A stretch of 38,568 nucleotides of DNA from Klebsormidium nitens (Eukaryota > Streptophyta > Klebsormidiophyceae > Klebsormidiales > Klebsormidiaceae). The DNA lies in assembly GCA_000708835.1 (NCBI GenBank), contig DF237690.1, positions 1-38,568 of the forward strand. The letters run 5' to 3'. A program made the position numbers and the translations under genes. Below the pieces are notes generated by a model. That model was not told the origin of the DNA. It worked only from the letters and a program-made list of their open reading frames with translations, and ran no database searches. Within the stretch, counting starts at the first letter, position 1; each line of letters starts with the position of its first letter. Positions 1 to 12,600 of this stretch are shown here, one piece after another.

Positions 1-1269
1 TTGGTGGTTTTGAGAGCTGAAAAGCCTGGCGCCTTCCTGCAAGGCCTCTTTGGGGCGACTGGGCTTGGCACCGCCATTGAAAAGCATGTTTTATACATGC
101 TCACAGCCGGGAAAGGGTCATTTTCAAGTGCCAAATGTGTGCGCCCACGAGGAGAACTTGAACTTCGGACTTGAAGTTCAAGTTCTGAGGACGGCCGGCA
201 TCCCGGCCGTATATGTAAGTACTGGGTGGTGGTTTAAGTCCAAAGTTCCAGCGTTTCTGAAGCCGTGATGTCCGTGTGTGTGATAGTTATGTTCGCCCGC
301 CAGCCAGCTGGCCCACTCGCCTCTGAATATTTCAAAGCTAGATTACGCCCAGATTACGGTGTTTTGAGTTTCTGAAGGACCTGATGATGTGATGATAGCT
401 GTCAGTAACATACCGGTCGTTGCCCTACGTATTGGACAATGGAAACCCTCTGAGCTAGTTTGATGGGCCTCGAAGTGTAGATTGGTAGGTGCTCAAACAC
501 GTAACGGCCCGTGGCCGCGATCCATAGAGATTCACATGTCGCAACATCGAAGCCGCCCAAAGGACTTCAAAGTAATTGCAGTACTGTATCAAAAAAGTGG
601 ATTTGAGATACATCAGGAGTATACTGAGGACATGTAAGGGCCGTCCATGGGCACGGTATTATGTACACGTGGCCCTATGTGTACATGCGCATGTATATGC
701 TTTAACCGTCGGATAACGTGCGGAGGAGAACATCATCAATCAATAAGTGATCACCCCAGTTAATTGCAATCATGCATTTATGCCACATGCGCGAGTATAT
801 CTATAGCGTGCACTCATGAGTTCGCTGAACATATAGGGCCTACATTGTACATATGGCTCTAGTTACATAATCAGTGCATACATTGCAAAACGTTCAGACA
901 ATTGCAAACCGTACGTCACATGCGGCCGACACGTGAATTGAACCTCATGCACAAAAGCCGGTGGTGCAACAATATATAAGATGCCTTCAAGGCTTGATTG
1001 ACATATGGGAATAATCACATACGAGGAGCAAAACTTGTAGTACCCCAATCATAGCAAGCATGTGCCATGCATGCATCGTAATGTAACTGAAAGCAGACCA
1101 GCTTTCAACCATGCAACTGACAAGCTTTCTCAGGTCGCCAATTGTTGGCAGACCAGATCGATAAAAATCAAGTATGTAAACCAAGTACCTACTAGACTCA
1201 ATATTAATATCAATGGGAATAAGACATATAATCACCACATGCTTAGTAAATCAAAAACATAAGTACGTT
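1..1269. other. Intergenic stretch, no gene recognised
   Basis: I see no coding segment with family resemblance or credible splice sites here. The sequence is moderately AT-rich from about 640 on, with short runs built on CATG, GCATG and GTACAT. It lies downstream of the kinase stop codon, so its right end should hold that gene's 3' untranslated region. Confidence 0.5.
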
Positions 1270-4200
1270 TTAAGTTGGCAAAACACTGTCCATCGTTTTT
1301 CTATATTTCACTTGACTCACGTACAGATCTTCGAAGATTGAGAACTTGAATGCATGATACGTCTTCTCAATCTCGGCTTTCACAGGCAGTACAATCTTGC
1401 CGTGGCTGTTCATTGCTTGCATCGCATCTGCTATGCTTTCAAACTGCCTAGCAGCAACCGCGCCTACAATCGCCGCGCCGAGCAAAACTGGTTCCGACTC
1501 TCTTGGGAGGATGACTGGGCACTCTGTGACGGCAAAACGAACCGAAAAGTGTCAAAGCAGATGATCTGAGAGACAAATCAAGTCGATCGTTGCATTTCAA
1601 AGACGTACATCCAGTTCCAGCCGCTCCCATCAACGCTGCTCCTTTGAGAAAGATTACGAGATACTTCTCACGTCGATCTTTTTGAAAGGTTCAGGGTGCA
1701 TAAGCGAGATAATCTCACCTGTTATATCCGCATGCTGCTTCAGAAAGAGCGAATTCTTTGCTAAACCTCCGCAAGCAATAATTGTATCAACCTGCACAGA
1801 CCATAGCATGTGTTTGTAAGGCTGAGACCATAGGATGTGTTTGTAAGGCTGACAGTACGTGCTATTTCACAAAGCGAGGGCAGTGACGTATCTAGGAATA
1901 CACGGATCAAGCTACCGTACACAGAACGCAACAGACTGCATATGCTGGCGGAATAGTACTACTTTCCGTCAAAGGGAGTTATCTAGTAATCGTCTTGGTC
2001 TGTGACAACTAGAGAAGCGGAGACTCTGGTCACTAGTGACAGCAATCAAAGTGGCCAATCAGCTTCATATGGTTCGAAAATTTGTATCAATCCGTTCAAG
2101 ATGGCTCAAAGGTTTATGGACTTTGTCGTGGCCCTTGTATCGAACTTGCCAACAATCGGATCTTCAGAAACCCGTTCCGCAAGTTCGTGGTATCTGAGTT
2201 CACCTTATGCGCGCTCGCATTCATCTTTTCGATGATCTGGCGCGTGCCATACGCTATTCCCTGGACCGCTGCCAGGTACAGCCTCGCAAGGGCGTCCTCT
2301 CCGCTCTCCAGAGTCAGCCCACAAATGACGCCCCGGGAACTTGGGTCCGCCTGGGGAGCCCTGAGTGATAGAAGACAAACACTTACTCTTTCAGCATTCA
2401 TGTTCGCCAGAAAGATTCGATCGTTGAAGTGGAAACCTGAAACTGTCGGTTTGGTGTTCTTGATGTGAGAATGAATTGGAAACCTCAATAACGGAACCGT
2501 TTCCAGTACCGTTCCGGGCAAAATTGCCCTGAGTGATGACACCCAAATTTGTCGGTCTGGAACGGATCGAAGGAGAGTCATTGCTTGACATGATTGCAAT
2601 GTAGGTTGCGGCAAAACCACTCAAGCCATTTGCTGGGGACCAGTGCTTGCTTGCTCCTCGTGTTGGACTTCGTGGCACTACGCAATCGGCTCTGAAATGT
2701 GTTCAACCAATTACGAACTCAAGGAGCACGGCGCGCGATCTGATTGAAGCTCAGCTCACTGTCATTTCGGGGCAGGCAGGAACTGCGATCAAGACAAATT
2801 AAGTGTGAATCAATCGTACCTAAGGGCAAGTATTGAAAAGCCGTAGCTAGAAAGTTGCCTCCACGAGTCTCCGGGAGGAACCAACCAGACTGTACGAATA
2901 AACCGGCCTACCTGTTCCCGTGCCAGTCTGGAAGCACGTGAAGATCTCGCGTCAGAGCTGCCAGGAACGGAGCCCCCTCTTTCGCAGCCATCTCCTCTAA
3001 CCTTCGGTTCAGCAACTCGGTTACTTTACACCCTGCGAGGTTTGATGAAGAGGTCAGCCTGACTGCAAAATCAGAAGACCACTAGGGGCAGATGTCGGAA
3101 TCAGATACTGCTTAGTACGTCCGCAGAGAGAGTTCTGCTCGCAAAGAAAAGCATCTGAGCAAGGGTCGATCGTTATGGTGAAAGGGACAGGGCTTAGTGC
3201 AAAGGTTTACCATCGATGAAGAGAATGGTACGTAGTTGAACTCTGAAAGACCGCGAAATAAAAGCTACGAAGTCTGGAGGTCAGGAACAGAACACTGGTT
3301 AGGCCGTTGGTGGAGAGAGTCTTGTGCCCTTCAAAGGGAAGTATTTGAGCGCGAGTCAATATCTGTGATGATAAGGACAAGGCTTGTTACCTAAATTTGC
3401 CTGCGTTTACCGTTGGATGGCAAAATGGTAAACATTCAGCCTCTGAAAGAGCCCGACTTTTCCTCGAACCGCACTGTCAAAAGCATCTTGAGCAAGCGCT
3501 CTGACGGTGACTATTGTAGTGTGATAACAGCTTTACGACTTCGGTCTATCGAAATCCGCCCACGCAATGCTCTTTGGCTGTTCCTTAGAGAAGTGATGCG
3601 CCACCCGATTGTCAAAAAGATGGTCAAAAGGTCTGCAGCGATCTTTTATGATAGAGTGATCTTAAAACTTCCTAGAACTCCCATTTATTGAAGTACTGCA
3701 GAATCCACAAACGGATCAACCGCTCAAGCATCGGACCCTCTTAGAGGACATGTTTTGCCGGTTTGTTGTCGACTACGTTGTCTGACAGAGGCTCTCAAAA
3801 CAAGCGGAAAAAAGGGACTCGCCGCTTACCTGCTTCTTTCGCTCGCTCGCTCAGGGCTTGATAAGCGGAGTGGCCCTCAAAGATGTGGTCGAGAAGGGCG
3901 CCCGTTGCACTCTGGCCCCCTTCCGTAAGCCACAGCCCGGGGATCATGCCTGCGCAGAAAAAGTGTGTAAGCAAAGTCTCAAAATGTGACGAGAGTGGCC
4001 GGAAAACAGGGCCTGAAATCATGCTTTGACGAGGAGACGACTCAAGTAAGTGCAAGAAGAGTCTCAATAAGTGATCAGAGCGGCCGGGGTCCAGAGCCCG
4101 GGGACCAGGCCTTTGAGGAAACGACTCAGATTCGGTGTAAGAAGAGTTCAGAAGGTTGACAAGAGCGAACAGAGGACAGGGCTTGAAATCATGCCTGTGA

Positions 4201-7200
4201 CGAAACATCTCAGATTAATGAAAGGAAAGCCTAAATGATGACAAGAGCGGCCGGGGGACACAGCTCGGGGATTATGCCTCCGCAGAAACGACTCGGTTTT
4301 GCTCTTAAGAAGTCTCAAAGGCTGAGACGGGGGCGCGAGAGCCATGAGCCATGCCCGCGAGGAAACGACTCGAATTTGGGGCAAGAAAGGAGGATGTGGG
4401 CTGGGCAGAAGTCTAGGCCGGATACAGTAGTGGGCGTTCAAATATGAACTCGGACTCAGCAATCCATGCTTTCAGCATCCATCAGTTTAGCTCAAGGGAG
4501 AGAACAAAATATTTCCAGACTCCTACCTTCATTCGTTGGAAGGTCAATCTGGGTTTCGCCTGACGGATACTTGTAATCCAACCTGAACCCAGTCGAACAA
4601 TGACCAAAACGGGCCCAGACTCAAAGAGGTCCTTCGACCAAAACGGGCGCAGACCCAAGGAGGCTCCTTGCGAAGTACACCTGCCTTCGAACTTTCCCAC
4701 AAGGAACAATAAAACTACTTTTTGACATATCGCACCTGACCAGAACGGCCCCCACACTCCTGGCACGAACAGTGACCCATCGGACACTGCCATGTGGCAG
4801 CTGGACGTGCCGCACACCAGGGCCAGCCGCCGTGCAAACACCGACGCTGCGCTGACGTCGTCGCTGCTGCTGACGTCAGCTGGGACGCCGGCCATGGTGC
4901 CCACCCCGCCTGCATGCGCATCAATGAGCCCAGCGCCGACTGGGGTGCCCTCAGGAAGGCCGAGGTCCTGTATAAAATAAACAGAGACACTTTCACGAGT
5001 AAGTGTCCGAGTCCGATCTCTTGTTCAGATCTCTACTCAAAATTTTAAAAACTTGCTGACATTTCAAAGTCCTATGCGGGACTCCAACTCGACCGGAGGG
5101 CTCGGTGCTGAGCAAGAGATGTCTTTGCCCGGGCCTCGAAGGTGTGCACATATCAGGTGTTCCCTAATGGCTTTGTTGAGAAGTCAAGTGAAGCAGCTAC
5201 AAAACACCAATAAAAGCCCGGACTACTCCTTTCGGTGGTTGACAAATAGCAATCTGCTTATTGGATACTGTTCTTTCCTCACCTCAGCCGCCTGCTTCGT
5301 GAGACCCCCTCCCAGAGGATACCCCGGGAAAGCGACCCGTGCCCCTGCACGTGGCACGAAAAGCTGTACGATTGGTCTACAGTAATTAGACCAGCGGGTG
5401 ACTCAATTGGCAAGCTGTGGTCGACATTTTGCAAGCCACACGATCAGCAGCGATTCAGCAACAGCAGGAGTGACGGGGTCGACCGTCGTTCTACTTATTC
5501 CCCATCCCGTTCAAAGCAACCCACTCACAGCAACAAACGATGACAAAAAGTCAGGTAATTGACGTCCCCAAATTGTTTGCAAGAGTACAAGCGCTGTTGT
5601 ATTAGTCAGAAGAAACTCCCAAGTTTTGCCAGCAGCCTCGATTCAAGCTTTTTCCGTTCCTCCTCCTGTTCCTGTTCCTCCTGGAAAGCGCGCGCGATTC
5701 GCGTCGGACGGCATCACCACTAAGGAAAGGCTACCTTCAAATAGAAAAGAATACTGCAAAAAGGAGTTCTTAACAATCCTTTGCCTGTTCGTCTTATGAC
5801 CCGTCGAAAATCCGCGTCTTACCAAACCGTTTGAAATCCTCTTCCACAACATCCCCCAGCCCAATGCCCCGCCAGAAGTCTTTGTCCCACCCAGCCGCCG
5901 GCATCGGCCCTTCCCGCTCGCTTGCGCCAACGTGGGCATGACCCCGGTATGTCCATTTGCAGACGATGGTGCACAGGCTGCGGGTGTCGTCTCCAGTCGA
6001 CCTGCATACAGACGCTATCATTTCGTTCCCAAGAGTTTCTCAGACCGGGTTTCGTGTTTTTGATCGCCCCTCTCTGTGTTAGCTGGATCGACGACCTTAC
6101 AAGACAGCCTTTGACAAGGCAGCCACAGCTTAGGAGATCGATTGTCACCTTGCGTTCTGGCCGTCCTCTTGTTGCAGATTCGTGTATCAGCATAGGCTGT
6201 GGACGTCCCTGACTACTTCGAAAAGACTCCCATGAATGTCGGAGTTGCTAGTTGCTCAAGGAGTGTCGAATTCTTCAAGTAGGAAGAGGGTTCGTGCGAC
6301 TATGACAGAGCTCGTTTCAGTATGTAGGCGCATTTTTGGACCCAGCTGTTTGTGCCGTAGCATTTGCTGGCTGCCAAGTGGTCAGGCAACAATTCCAAAG
6401 CGACCTGAAAAGCTTCGTGCAGCGAGCGACATCAATGAATCTCTACGAGCTTCTTCCATCGGCACAACTCTTGCAAGTGGTTGTTGTGACACACAGCGAC
6501 CTTGATCAAAAGCACAGGTTATGAGGAGAAGCCACGCAACCACATGACAGACTCACTTGTAAGACAGCCAATCCGCCAAGTCAAACCAGCCCTTCGCCCT
6601 AGCCCAGGATTCCGGTAGCTTCTCCTTCACCCACATGAGCTGCACAATTGATGGAAGTTTGTCAGGCCAACCAGACCACTTGTATAGATAACATGCATTT
6701 GATTCAGCGGTTGCGTTCTAAATACATTTCAGCGTCAAAAAAATGGTCGAGCTTCTTGAGAAGGGGGAACTCGGTCCTTCTTCAAGCCAACTCCATGCTT
6801 GCAAGACCTGACAACATCGTCGTAGAGTCAGCCAGCCACACGCAGAGAGGATGACATGTGAATCTTGCCTGAACAGATTAGCTTGCTGCAGAGAAATAAA
6901 GCTGCAGGACAGGGGCGAAAGAACTATGAACTAGAATTGACAAAAGCTTCTTTCACGTCTTACATACTTGCCAGCAACATTTCATTGATGTCTAAAAAGA
7001 AAGGAGCGAAGCTGATTCTAAGCTCACTTTCCAGACTACTCAACACACAAGCAGGTTCTGTAAGTAAGCTGCCAATTCTTGATAATCTGATACCTTGGGT
7101 GGTTCGTTCTCTGGTGAGATATGCCCCCCAACGTACCGCAGCGCCTCCTGACCGTCGAACTTCTTGTTGATTCGCTGTGCCTGGTCTACAGCGCGGTGGT

Positions 7201-8617
7201 CCAGCCAGACAATGATGTCACGGGCGTCATCCCCGGAACGAGACACAGACACGGGCGCATCTAATTCTCCAACGGCAACTGCAAGGTATGAAGGAAGTAT
7301 GCAGGTTTGCATGCTTGAGGAGTCCCCGATGGCAGTTGTTTCATAGAGAGACGGACAAATTCCTCAAAGAGGAGTGCCTCTGAGAAATTGGAATTTCCAA
7401 GAGACTCTACGTAAGTTCAGAGAGGAGTGTGGACTGACAGTTTCCCCCGAGGCAAGAGGTTGAGTTTGCCCGGACCATCAGATAGGATTGTCATCGTTTC
7501 TGACAACCATGTTCGAACTGCGACGGCCATCGACATTGAGGCCTTGATCGCATGGTGATGGCCTTTCTTGCAGCTGGGGGCGGAATAAAGAGCAGCCTGG
7601 CAGCGCAAGATTGCGGTAGAAGATATGCAGGGCAGATCTGGCCCACCTTCAACTTGTTAAGTATAACTCAATCAGGGAGTTGAAAAGACAATGGGTGAGA
7701 ATTTTCGAAAGTCTCACCCAAAGAGCAGGTTGCATCAAACCCCAGTCCCTTGACGCTTGCAGCATCAACCCCCGCCTCCCTCACGGCACTCTTGACGGCC
7801 GAGCATACAGAGTCCCAAATGTTGGCGGAGGATTGCTGCATTGGATACAAAGCAGACAAACAGGAGATAAACATGGGCCAGATCCTTGTGTCGAGCAGAG
7901 ACCGACAACAGATTGTCAGAAGGCTTTGAGCAGAAGAACCCAGAACAATTGGGGCATTTGTTTTGACCCGAGTATTACTGCTTTGTGAACTTCCCACTCC
8001 TAGCGAAAGTCTTAGTGCAATCTGCTTGGAATTGCCAGCGAAGTCCAACACCGCTATCCTGCCACAGAGTACCCTTCTGGTCCACTTCATTCCTGGAAGA
8101 TTGCTTCTACAGGTCTTGCGTCTGGCATGTTAAGTCCAATGCAGTCTAACCCAATTGCACTGTGCATCTTTGAAAAGAAGACGTACCTCAGCGAAGTCGC
8201 CCTCCTTCCAAATTGCAATCTCCTTGGATGAAGTCCCAACCATCCTGCCTTCTTGGCTGAAGACACCTGCAGGAGACATGTCATTGTAAGGCTGCTCTGA
8301 AACGCCCTTTGAAACGAGTGCAAGTCAGCAACAGGTTAAGGCCCAAACCCTCTTGCACAACAACCATTGGTCTCAGAGTGAAATTCAGGGAGATGCCACA
8401 TCGTACAGCATTGCAGTACTTTCAAATGTCTTTATCCACAATGTAGAACCAAACCCTAATATTCAAAATGCTCAGGTGTTCTGCTGCCGTGACAGCAAGC
8501 TCCGATAGCTGAAACCAAGGGGCCATCTTGGACTTCTTCAGCTCCTCAAAAAGAAGTCCCAAACTCACCAGCTCTTGCACTGCCGGTACCCACATCGACG
8601 CCCACATAGTAGGCCAT
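1270..8617 (-). CDS. FGGY-family carbohydrate kinase (D-ribulokinase-like), 13 exons
   Basis: Predicted ATP-dependent sugar kinase, closest in my recognition to plant At4g30310 and animal FGGY, a family linked to D-ribulose phosphorylation. Exons, in transcript order: 8617-8569, 8266-8187, 7835-7718, 7278-7094, 6639-6557, 6001-5823, 5344-5283, 4967-4736, 3949-3830, 3032-2912, 2360-2204, 1791-1719, 1523-1270. All 12 introns are GT-AG, phases agree, and the sum is 1713 nt (570 aa), near the roughly 580 aa I recall for the plant protein. Landmarks: phosphate loop [10 protein letters not shown] at residues 8-17, WLDHR near 107-111, IDAHAGGVG with the probable catalytic Asp near 268, [15 protein letters not shown] after exon 9 begins, and ACGGLAKN in exon 12. 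The ATG at 8617 is used because DVGTG normally lies close to the N-terminus; an ATG at 8622 is in another frame. No transit peptide is evident, so cytosol is inferred. Introns 8 and 9 contain tandem repeats. Confidence 0.95.
1799..1852. repeat. 27-bp tandem duplication beside kinase exon 12
   Basis: Two adjacent 27-base copies (1799-1825 and 1826-1852) differ at one base. They lie in the kinase intron just upstream, in transcript sense, of the 3' splice site of exon 12 (exon starts at 1791). The near identity suggests a recent duplication. Confidence 0.85.
3145..3510. repeat. Diverged repeat segments in a kinase intron
   Basis: Three loosely similar segments begin near 3145, 3338 and 3478. 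Each contains an AAGCATCTGAGC-like core, and the first two also share a later GGACA(G/A)GGCTT block. They sit between kinase exons 9 and 10. Divergence is high, so homology is only suggested. Confidence 0.4.
3932..4390. repeat. Tandem array derived from the 5' edge of kinase exon 9
   Basis: About six units start near 3932 (the real exon edge), 4007, 4092, 4177, 4261 and 4341, a period of 75-85 bp. In transcript sense each unit carries a version of the exon-9 splice acceptor and the first bases of the exon, which encode GMIPGLW. The AG just before the copied exon start survives in the units at 4007, 4092, 4177 and 4261 and is lost in the last. Shared blocks elsewhere in the unit include GAAACGACTC and GAGCGGCCGGG on the plus strand. 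The array occupies more than half of the intron between exons 8 and 9. Confidence 0.85.
4601..4763. repeat. Copies of the 3' edge of kinase exon 8 in its downstream intron
   Basis: The exon-8 end that encodes VWGPFWSG (plus strand 4738-4763) has two diverged copies inside the following intron, at 4635-4660 and 4601-4626. Both read GACCAAAACGGGC on the plus strand where the exon reads GACCAGAACGGCC. Translated in transcript sense the nearer copy gives LRPFWS. This is the donor side of the same intron whose acceptor side carries the 3932-4390 array. Confidence 0.7.
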
Positions 8618-9607
8618 TGCATAGATTGAGATTGGCTCAGCTTCTCCTGGGTATCAATGCAAGCGTCTGGGGGCTGTGCTCAGATCCCCAATTGTCTAGT
8701 GTATAATACTAATAGCGTTCTTCAGCAGGTTCGATCATTCTGAGCTGCTTGAGCAGAGCTGCAGATGGCTGCGTCCTCTCGGAAGTCTGGAGAAATGGCG
8801 CTGGAGAGAGGAAGTTGAATCCGGACAAACCTCGCGTTAGAAAGCATCATGTTAAACAGGGGTCTTCGACGCCGGCGCCAAGAGGCGAACGTAAAGCTGA
8901 TCCTAGCCGCGAAACCAGCATATCGACGGCCAAAGATGTGCCATGTGGATACACGGTAAAATGCATCAGAAGACAAAACCCTGATAAACTCTTCAGAGGT
9001 TGCAGACTCGGCTAGCGTGCGCACAGCTCGTGCCAGCCTGCTGCAGTGCTTGTTCGATCTGCGGAGGAGAAAGCTGATGGCGTCAGGAGAATTCAGGGGC
9101 GCTTGAGAAGAGTCTGTTGCAAAAGATCAGGAGGAAAGGAAAAGCAAGCCCTGTGAACGTTGGTTATAACGTTTCTGAATTGTGGAATATTTGCGGGTTT
9201 GCATGCATTGCTAGGTGCCTCTCGTTTCAAGTATCAAGGCGAGTTGGGCTTTGGCGGGGCCAGATCACTCTGCTTCTTTTAAGCGGTTCTTGCCCTAGAT
9301 CTAAGAGTAACGCTTTCAGCTGAGGCGCAGATCTGTAGAGAGCATCTGAAGTGCCACCTGGATTTGCAGACCAGGGGAGTGTCTGTTGTAGCTGAAGGTG
9401 CAAAAGATTGCTCAGACATTAGGTGCAGCGGTTTTGCAACCCAGCTGCTTGAAGTACGTAGGACCAGATTGACCAAGACTTTTTCTTGGCAAAGTACGCT
9501 GGTCCATTTTCCTGAAGACAGCCTCTTTCTCTACCAAGGAGCTCGTCAATTGGCGGCGATAAGTGGTTGGGGGCTGACAGGGGAGTGAGGGATTGGAAGG
9601 GGGCCAG
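8618..9607. promoter_or_regulatory. Divergent intergenic region between kinase and SMO2
   Basis: The two start codons point away from each other with 990 bases between them, so this stretch should hold both promoters and both 5' untranslated regions. I see no further coding exon and no convincing TATA element. The basis is gene orientation only. Confidence 0.5.
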
Positions 9608-12600
9608 ATGGCTCAGCCTCAGAATGCTTTCGAGAGCGCATGGCTGATGCTGACGGACAACTTCACCGAGTTTCAGCTGGCCTCGATTGGAAGTTTTCTC
9701 ATCCATGAGAGTGTGTACTTCCTTTCGGGCATTCCGTTCCTGCTTATGGAGATGTACAACATACGCAAATACAAAATACAGGTCAGTCGCGGTTTGCACG
9801 GGGTCATGGTGATGTCGTAATTGGAATGCTGGTTCTACTTGAAGTTCATTTGAATCGGTGCAGACCTGAGAATGGAACCTACATGTCAACATCTGTCTGC
9901 TCTGCACGCCATATTTCGCAATCTGATGCTGGAGGAGCTTCCAGAGAATTACGATGGTGACAACACAACAGGTGCTCGACCACTTGATGGTTGTCGTTTG
10001 CAAGATTGTATCCTTCGCAACTGCTTATCATTTTTGTCTGTCAAGCTCCTTTGAGGAACCTGGAATGGAAAGTTGCTTCATCCAGCTCTTGCTACAACTT
10101 GCACTGTTGGTTGCCATCTGGATCCTCCTGTCATTTTGAGGTTTTTCCATAAGTAATGATTTCTTACTTTTGCAAAGAAGCGGCTTAGCCCTGTGCCACT
10201 AGCTCATTTACTGGTCCTCTCTGGTTCTTTGCCAAATTGGACCGGGTCAATGCTTGTCATTTGTTGTTCTACGCTATTGACAGGTTCCCTTGAAGCTGAT
10301 GTCCTTGACTATTCAACCTGTTCCAGAAATGAATGGAATTAGAAGATTCAATTCCTGGTCAATCAACTCTAGCGTGGTTAGGCAGCTCTCATTGCGCTGC
10401 TGAAAAATTGAATTTGGTTGTCCACTGAGGTGTGCCCCAGCTTCTGGCTTTGATAAGGGGCTAAGGCGCTGACAAAAAGCCAGTGCTTAATTGGTAGACA
10501 CTGTTTCCAGGTGACCATTTTCACGATGGCCAATATTACTTCTCGGTGGTATACGCTGCACTTGTCACCTCTTTCAGCTGTGCGTTACGTATTTTCAGTG
10601 AAAGCAACCTTTTGGTTCTCGCTAACTAGCTCCCTTTGCCTCACTTTGAACTCATCACCTCCTTGTACCTGCAGCCAGTTTCCGTGCAGACATCGAACAT
10701 TTAAAATCTTCTTTTGACGCTTTGCTTGCTTGTGAACAGAAAAAGGTGAACACGTCGGCGGCGCAGCAGAAGTGCTTGAAGAAGCTGATGTTCTACCACT
10801 TTTGCGTCAACCTGCCAGTCATGATGCTCTCGTATCCTGTCTTCAAGTACATGGGCTTTACCACCGCGCTGCCGCTCCCTTCCTGGTATGCATCTGACAC
10901 CTTGATACACATTTTTCCTTCGCTTTTGTTTATCGAACCAATCAACGCAGAGCTCTTTTCTTAGGCCTTCCTTGGAATCGACATCTGTATTGGTGCTTGG
11001 TGATGCCCAAGGTTTGTCATCTCAAGATCTATAACAGTCAAGGGCCACAGTGTGAAAATTCTGATCGGTTCAGCTGTCATTGCCTCCCAGAAATTGGCTT
11101 CATCACCATGTCAGAATGTGGATCAATTCAGTTGCGCCAAAGTATGACCACCTCAAGCACACCAATATCATCTTGTTCGGCAGTCGCATGCTGAGCTAAG
11201 TCTCAATTCAGGTGAGAGTTGGGAAGCGTCGGGCACGTTCAGGGTTTTGGTGTCCTCACTGAACATCCTCTGCTTTCTACAGCGCCTGTCAATCTTCCAA
11301 ATGTTTTCTATTTCAAACAAGAGTCCCTTGTTTGCAGGAAAACGATCGGGGGCCAGCTGTTCTTGTACTTCATCATTGAGGACTTCATCTTCTATTGGGG
11401 CCACCGGCTCCTGCACACAAAGCTCCTCTACAAGTACATACACTCTGTGCACCACGAGTGAGTCCATCTGATCTGCCGCTTGTGCACTGAAAAGCCCGTC
11501 AAGGAAGTTTGCGCCAAGGCTGAGTCCTTGCTGGAGGAGAATTATAGGATCGAGGCCCTCCGCTTGTGCACGAGAAATCTCCCAGGTTTTTTGGTAAGCA
11601 CGCGGAGCTCATGCGACAAGAAGCGACACAGAAGGAAGGTCTTTTGGTTAGACCCGTTTTCTCTTGAAATCATTGTTTTCTGCTCTGGTTGGACAGCAGC
11701 TCTTTCAGACGCTTTCACTGTCTTCTTTAGTCTTCTGGTCCTCCTTCCCCGTCTGAACGTTCGGGGCACATGGTTGAATCGAGCCACTGTCGTCTCACCA
11801 CCCAAAAGTTGCTTGCACCAAACAAGCACTTTGCCCATGTTGATTTGTAAGTGACAGCATTCATCAGGAGGAGGACGGAAGGGGGTTGGAGCAGAGACAT
11901 GTATGTTTTCATGGCGTTGATCATTGTGCGGAAGTTGCCTGCTGTCATCCTTCCGCCTGAAAGTTAAATCACGTTCAAGACCAAGACCTTCCATGTTCTT
12001 TAAGTCCACTCAAGCGAGTGCTCAAATGAAAAGACTCGGACAATCAGCAAGTGCTCCCCTCGTGCTCTGATGTTGCGAAAATTCCGGAAACTTCTCCTCA
12101 CAAAGCATGCCACCACCTTCGTGCAGGTAAGTGAGCGCAAGGTTAGATCAAGTCGAACTTGGTCTTCCCAAGTCCTTCATCGACTGCAAGCTCCTTTGTC
12201 CCCTGAACCGTTTCTATTTCTCGTCAGAGAAGAGCAGGGAGTAAGAGAAATCAGCCTTCCCTGCTCGGGCCTGGCCCAAGTCCATTAGTCCATTATTGGC
12301 TTGTATCGAATGCTTAAATCTTCCCTCCCCAGATATGCCACCCCCTTCGGCCTGACTTCCGAGTACGCCCACCCGCTGGAGATCCTCTTCCTGGGTTTCG
12401 CCACGATCGCGGGCCCCGCGCTCACCGGCCCCCACCTGCTGACCCTCTGGCTCTGGATGAGCGTGCGCGTGCTGGAGACGGTGGAGGCGCACTGCGGGTA
12501 CGAGTTCCCGTGGAGCCCCTCCAAGTTCTTCCCGATCTACGGGGGCGCCGACTTCCACGATTACCATCACCGCTGCCTGTACACCAAGAGCGGGAACTAC

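Noticed and set aside
9590-9607. Upstream in-frame TTG as an earlier SMO2 start
   Set aside because: Nuclear plant genes start at ATG, and the ATG at 9608 gives the N-terminal length expected for SMO2.
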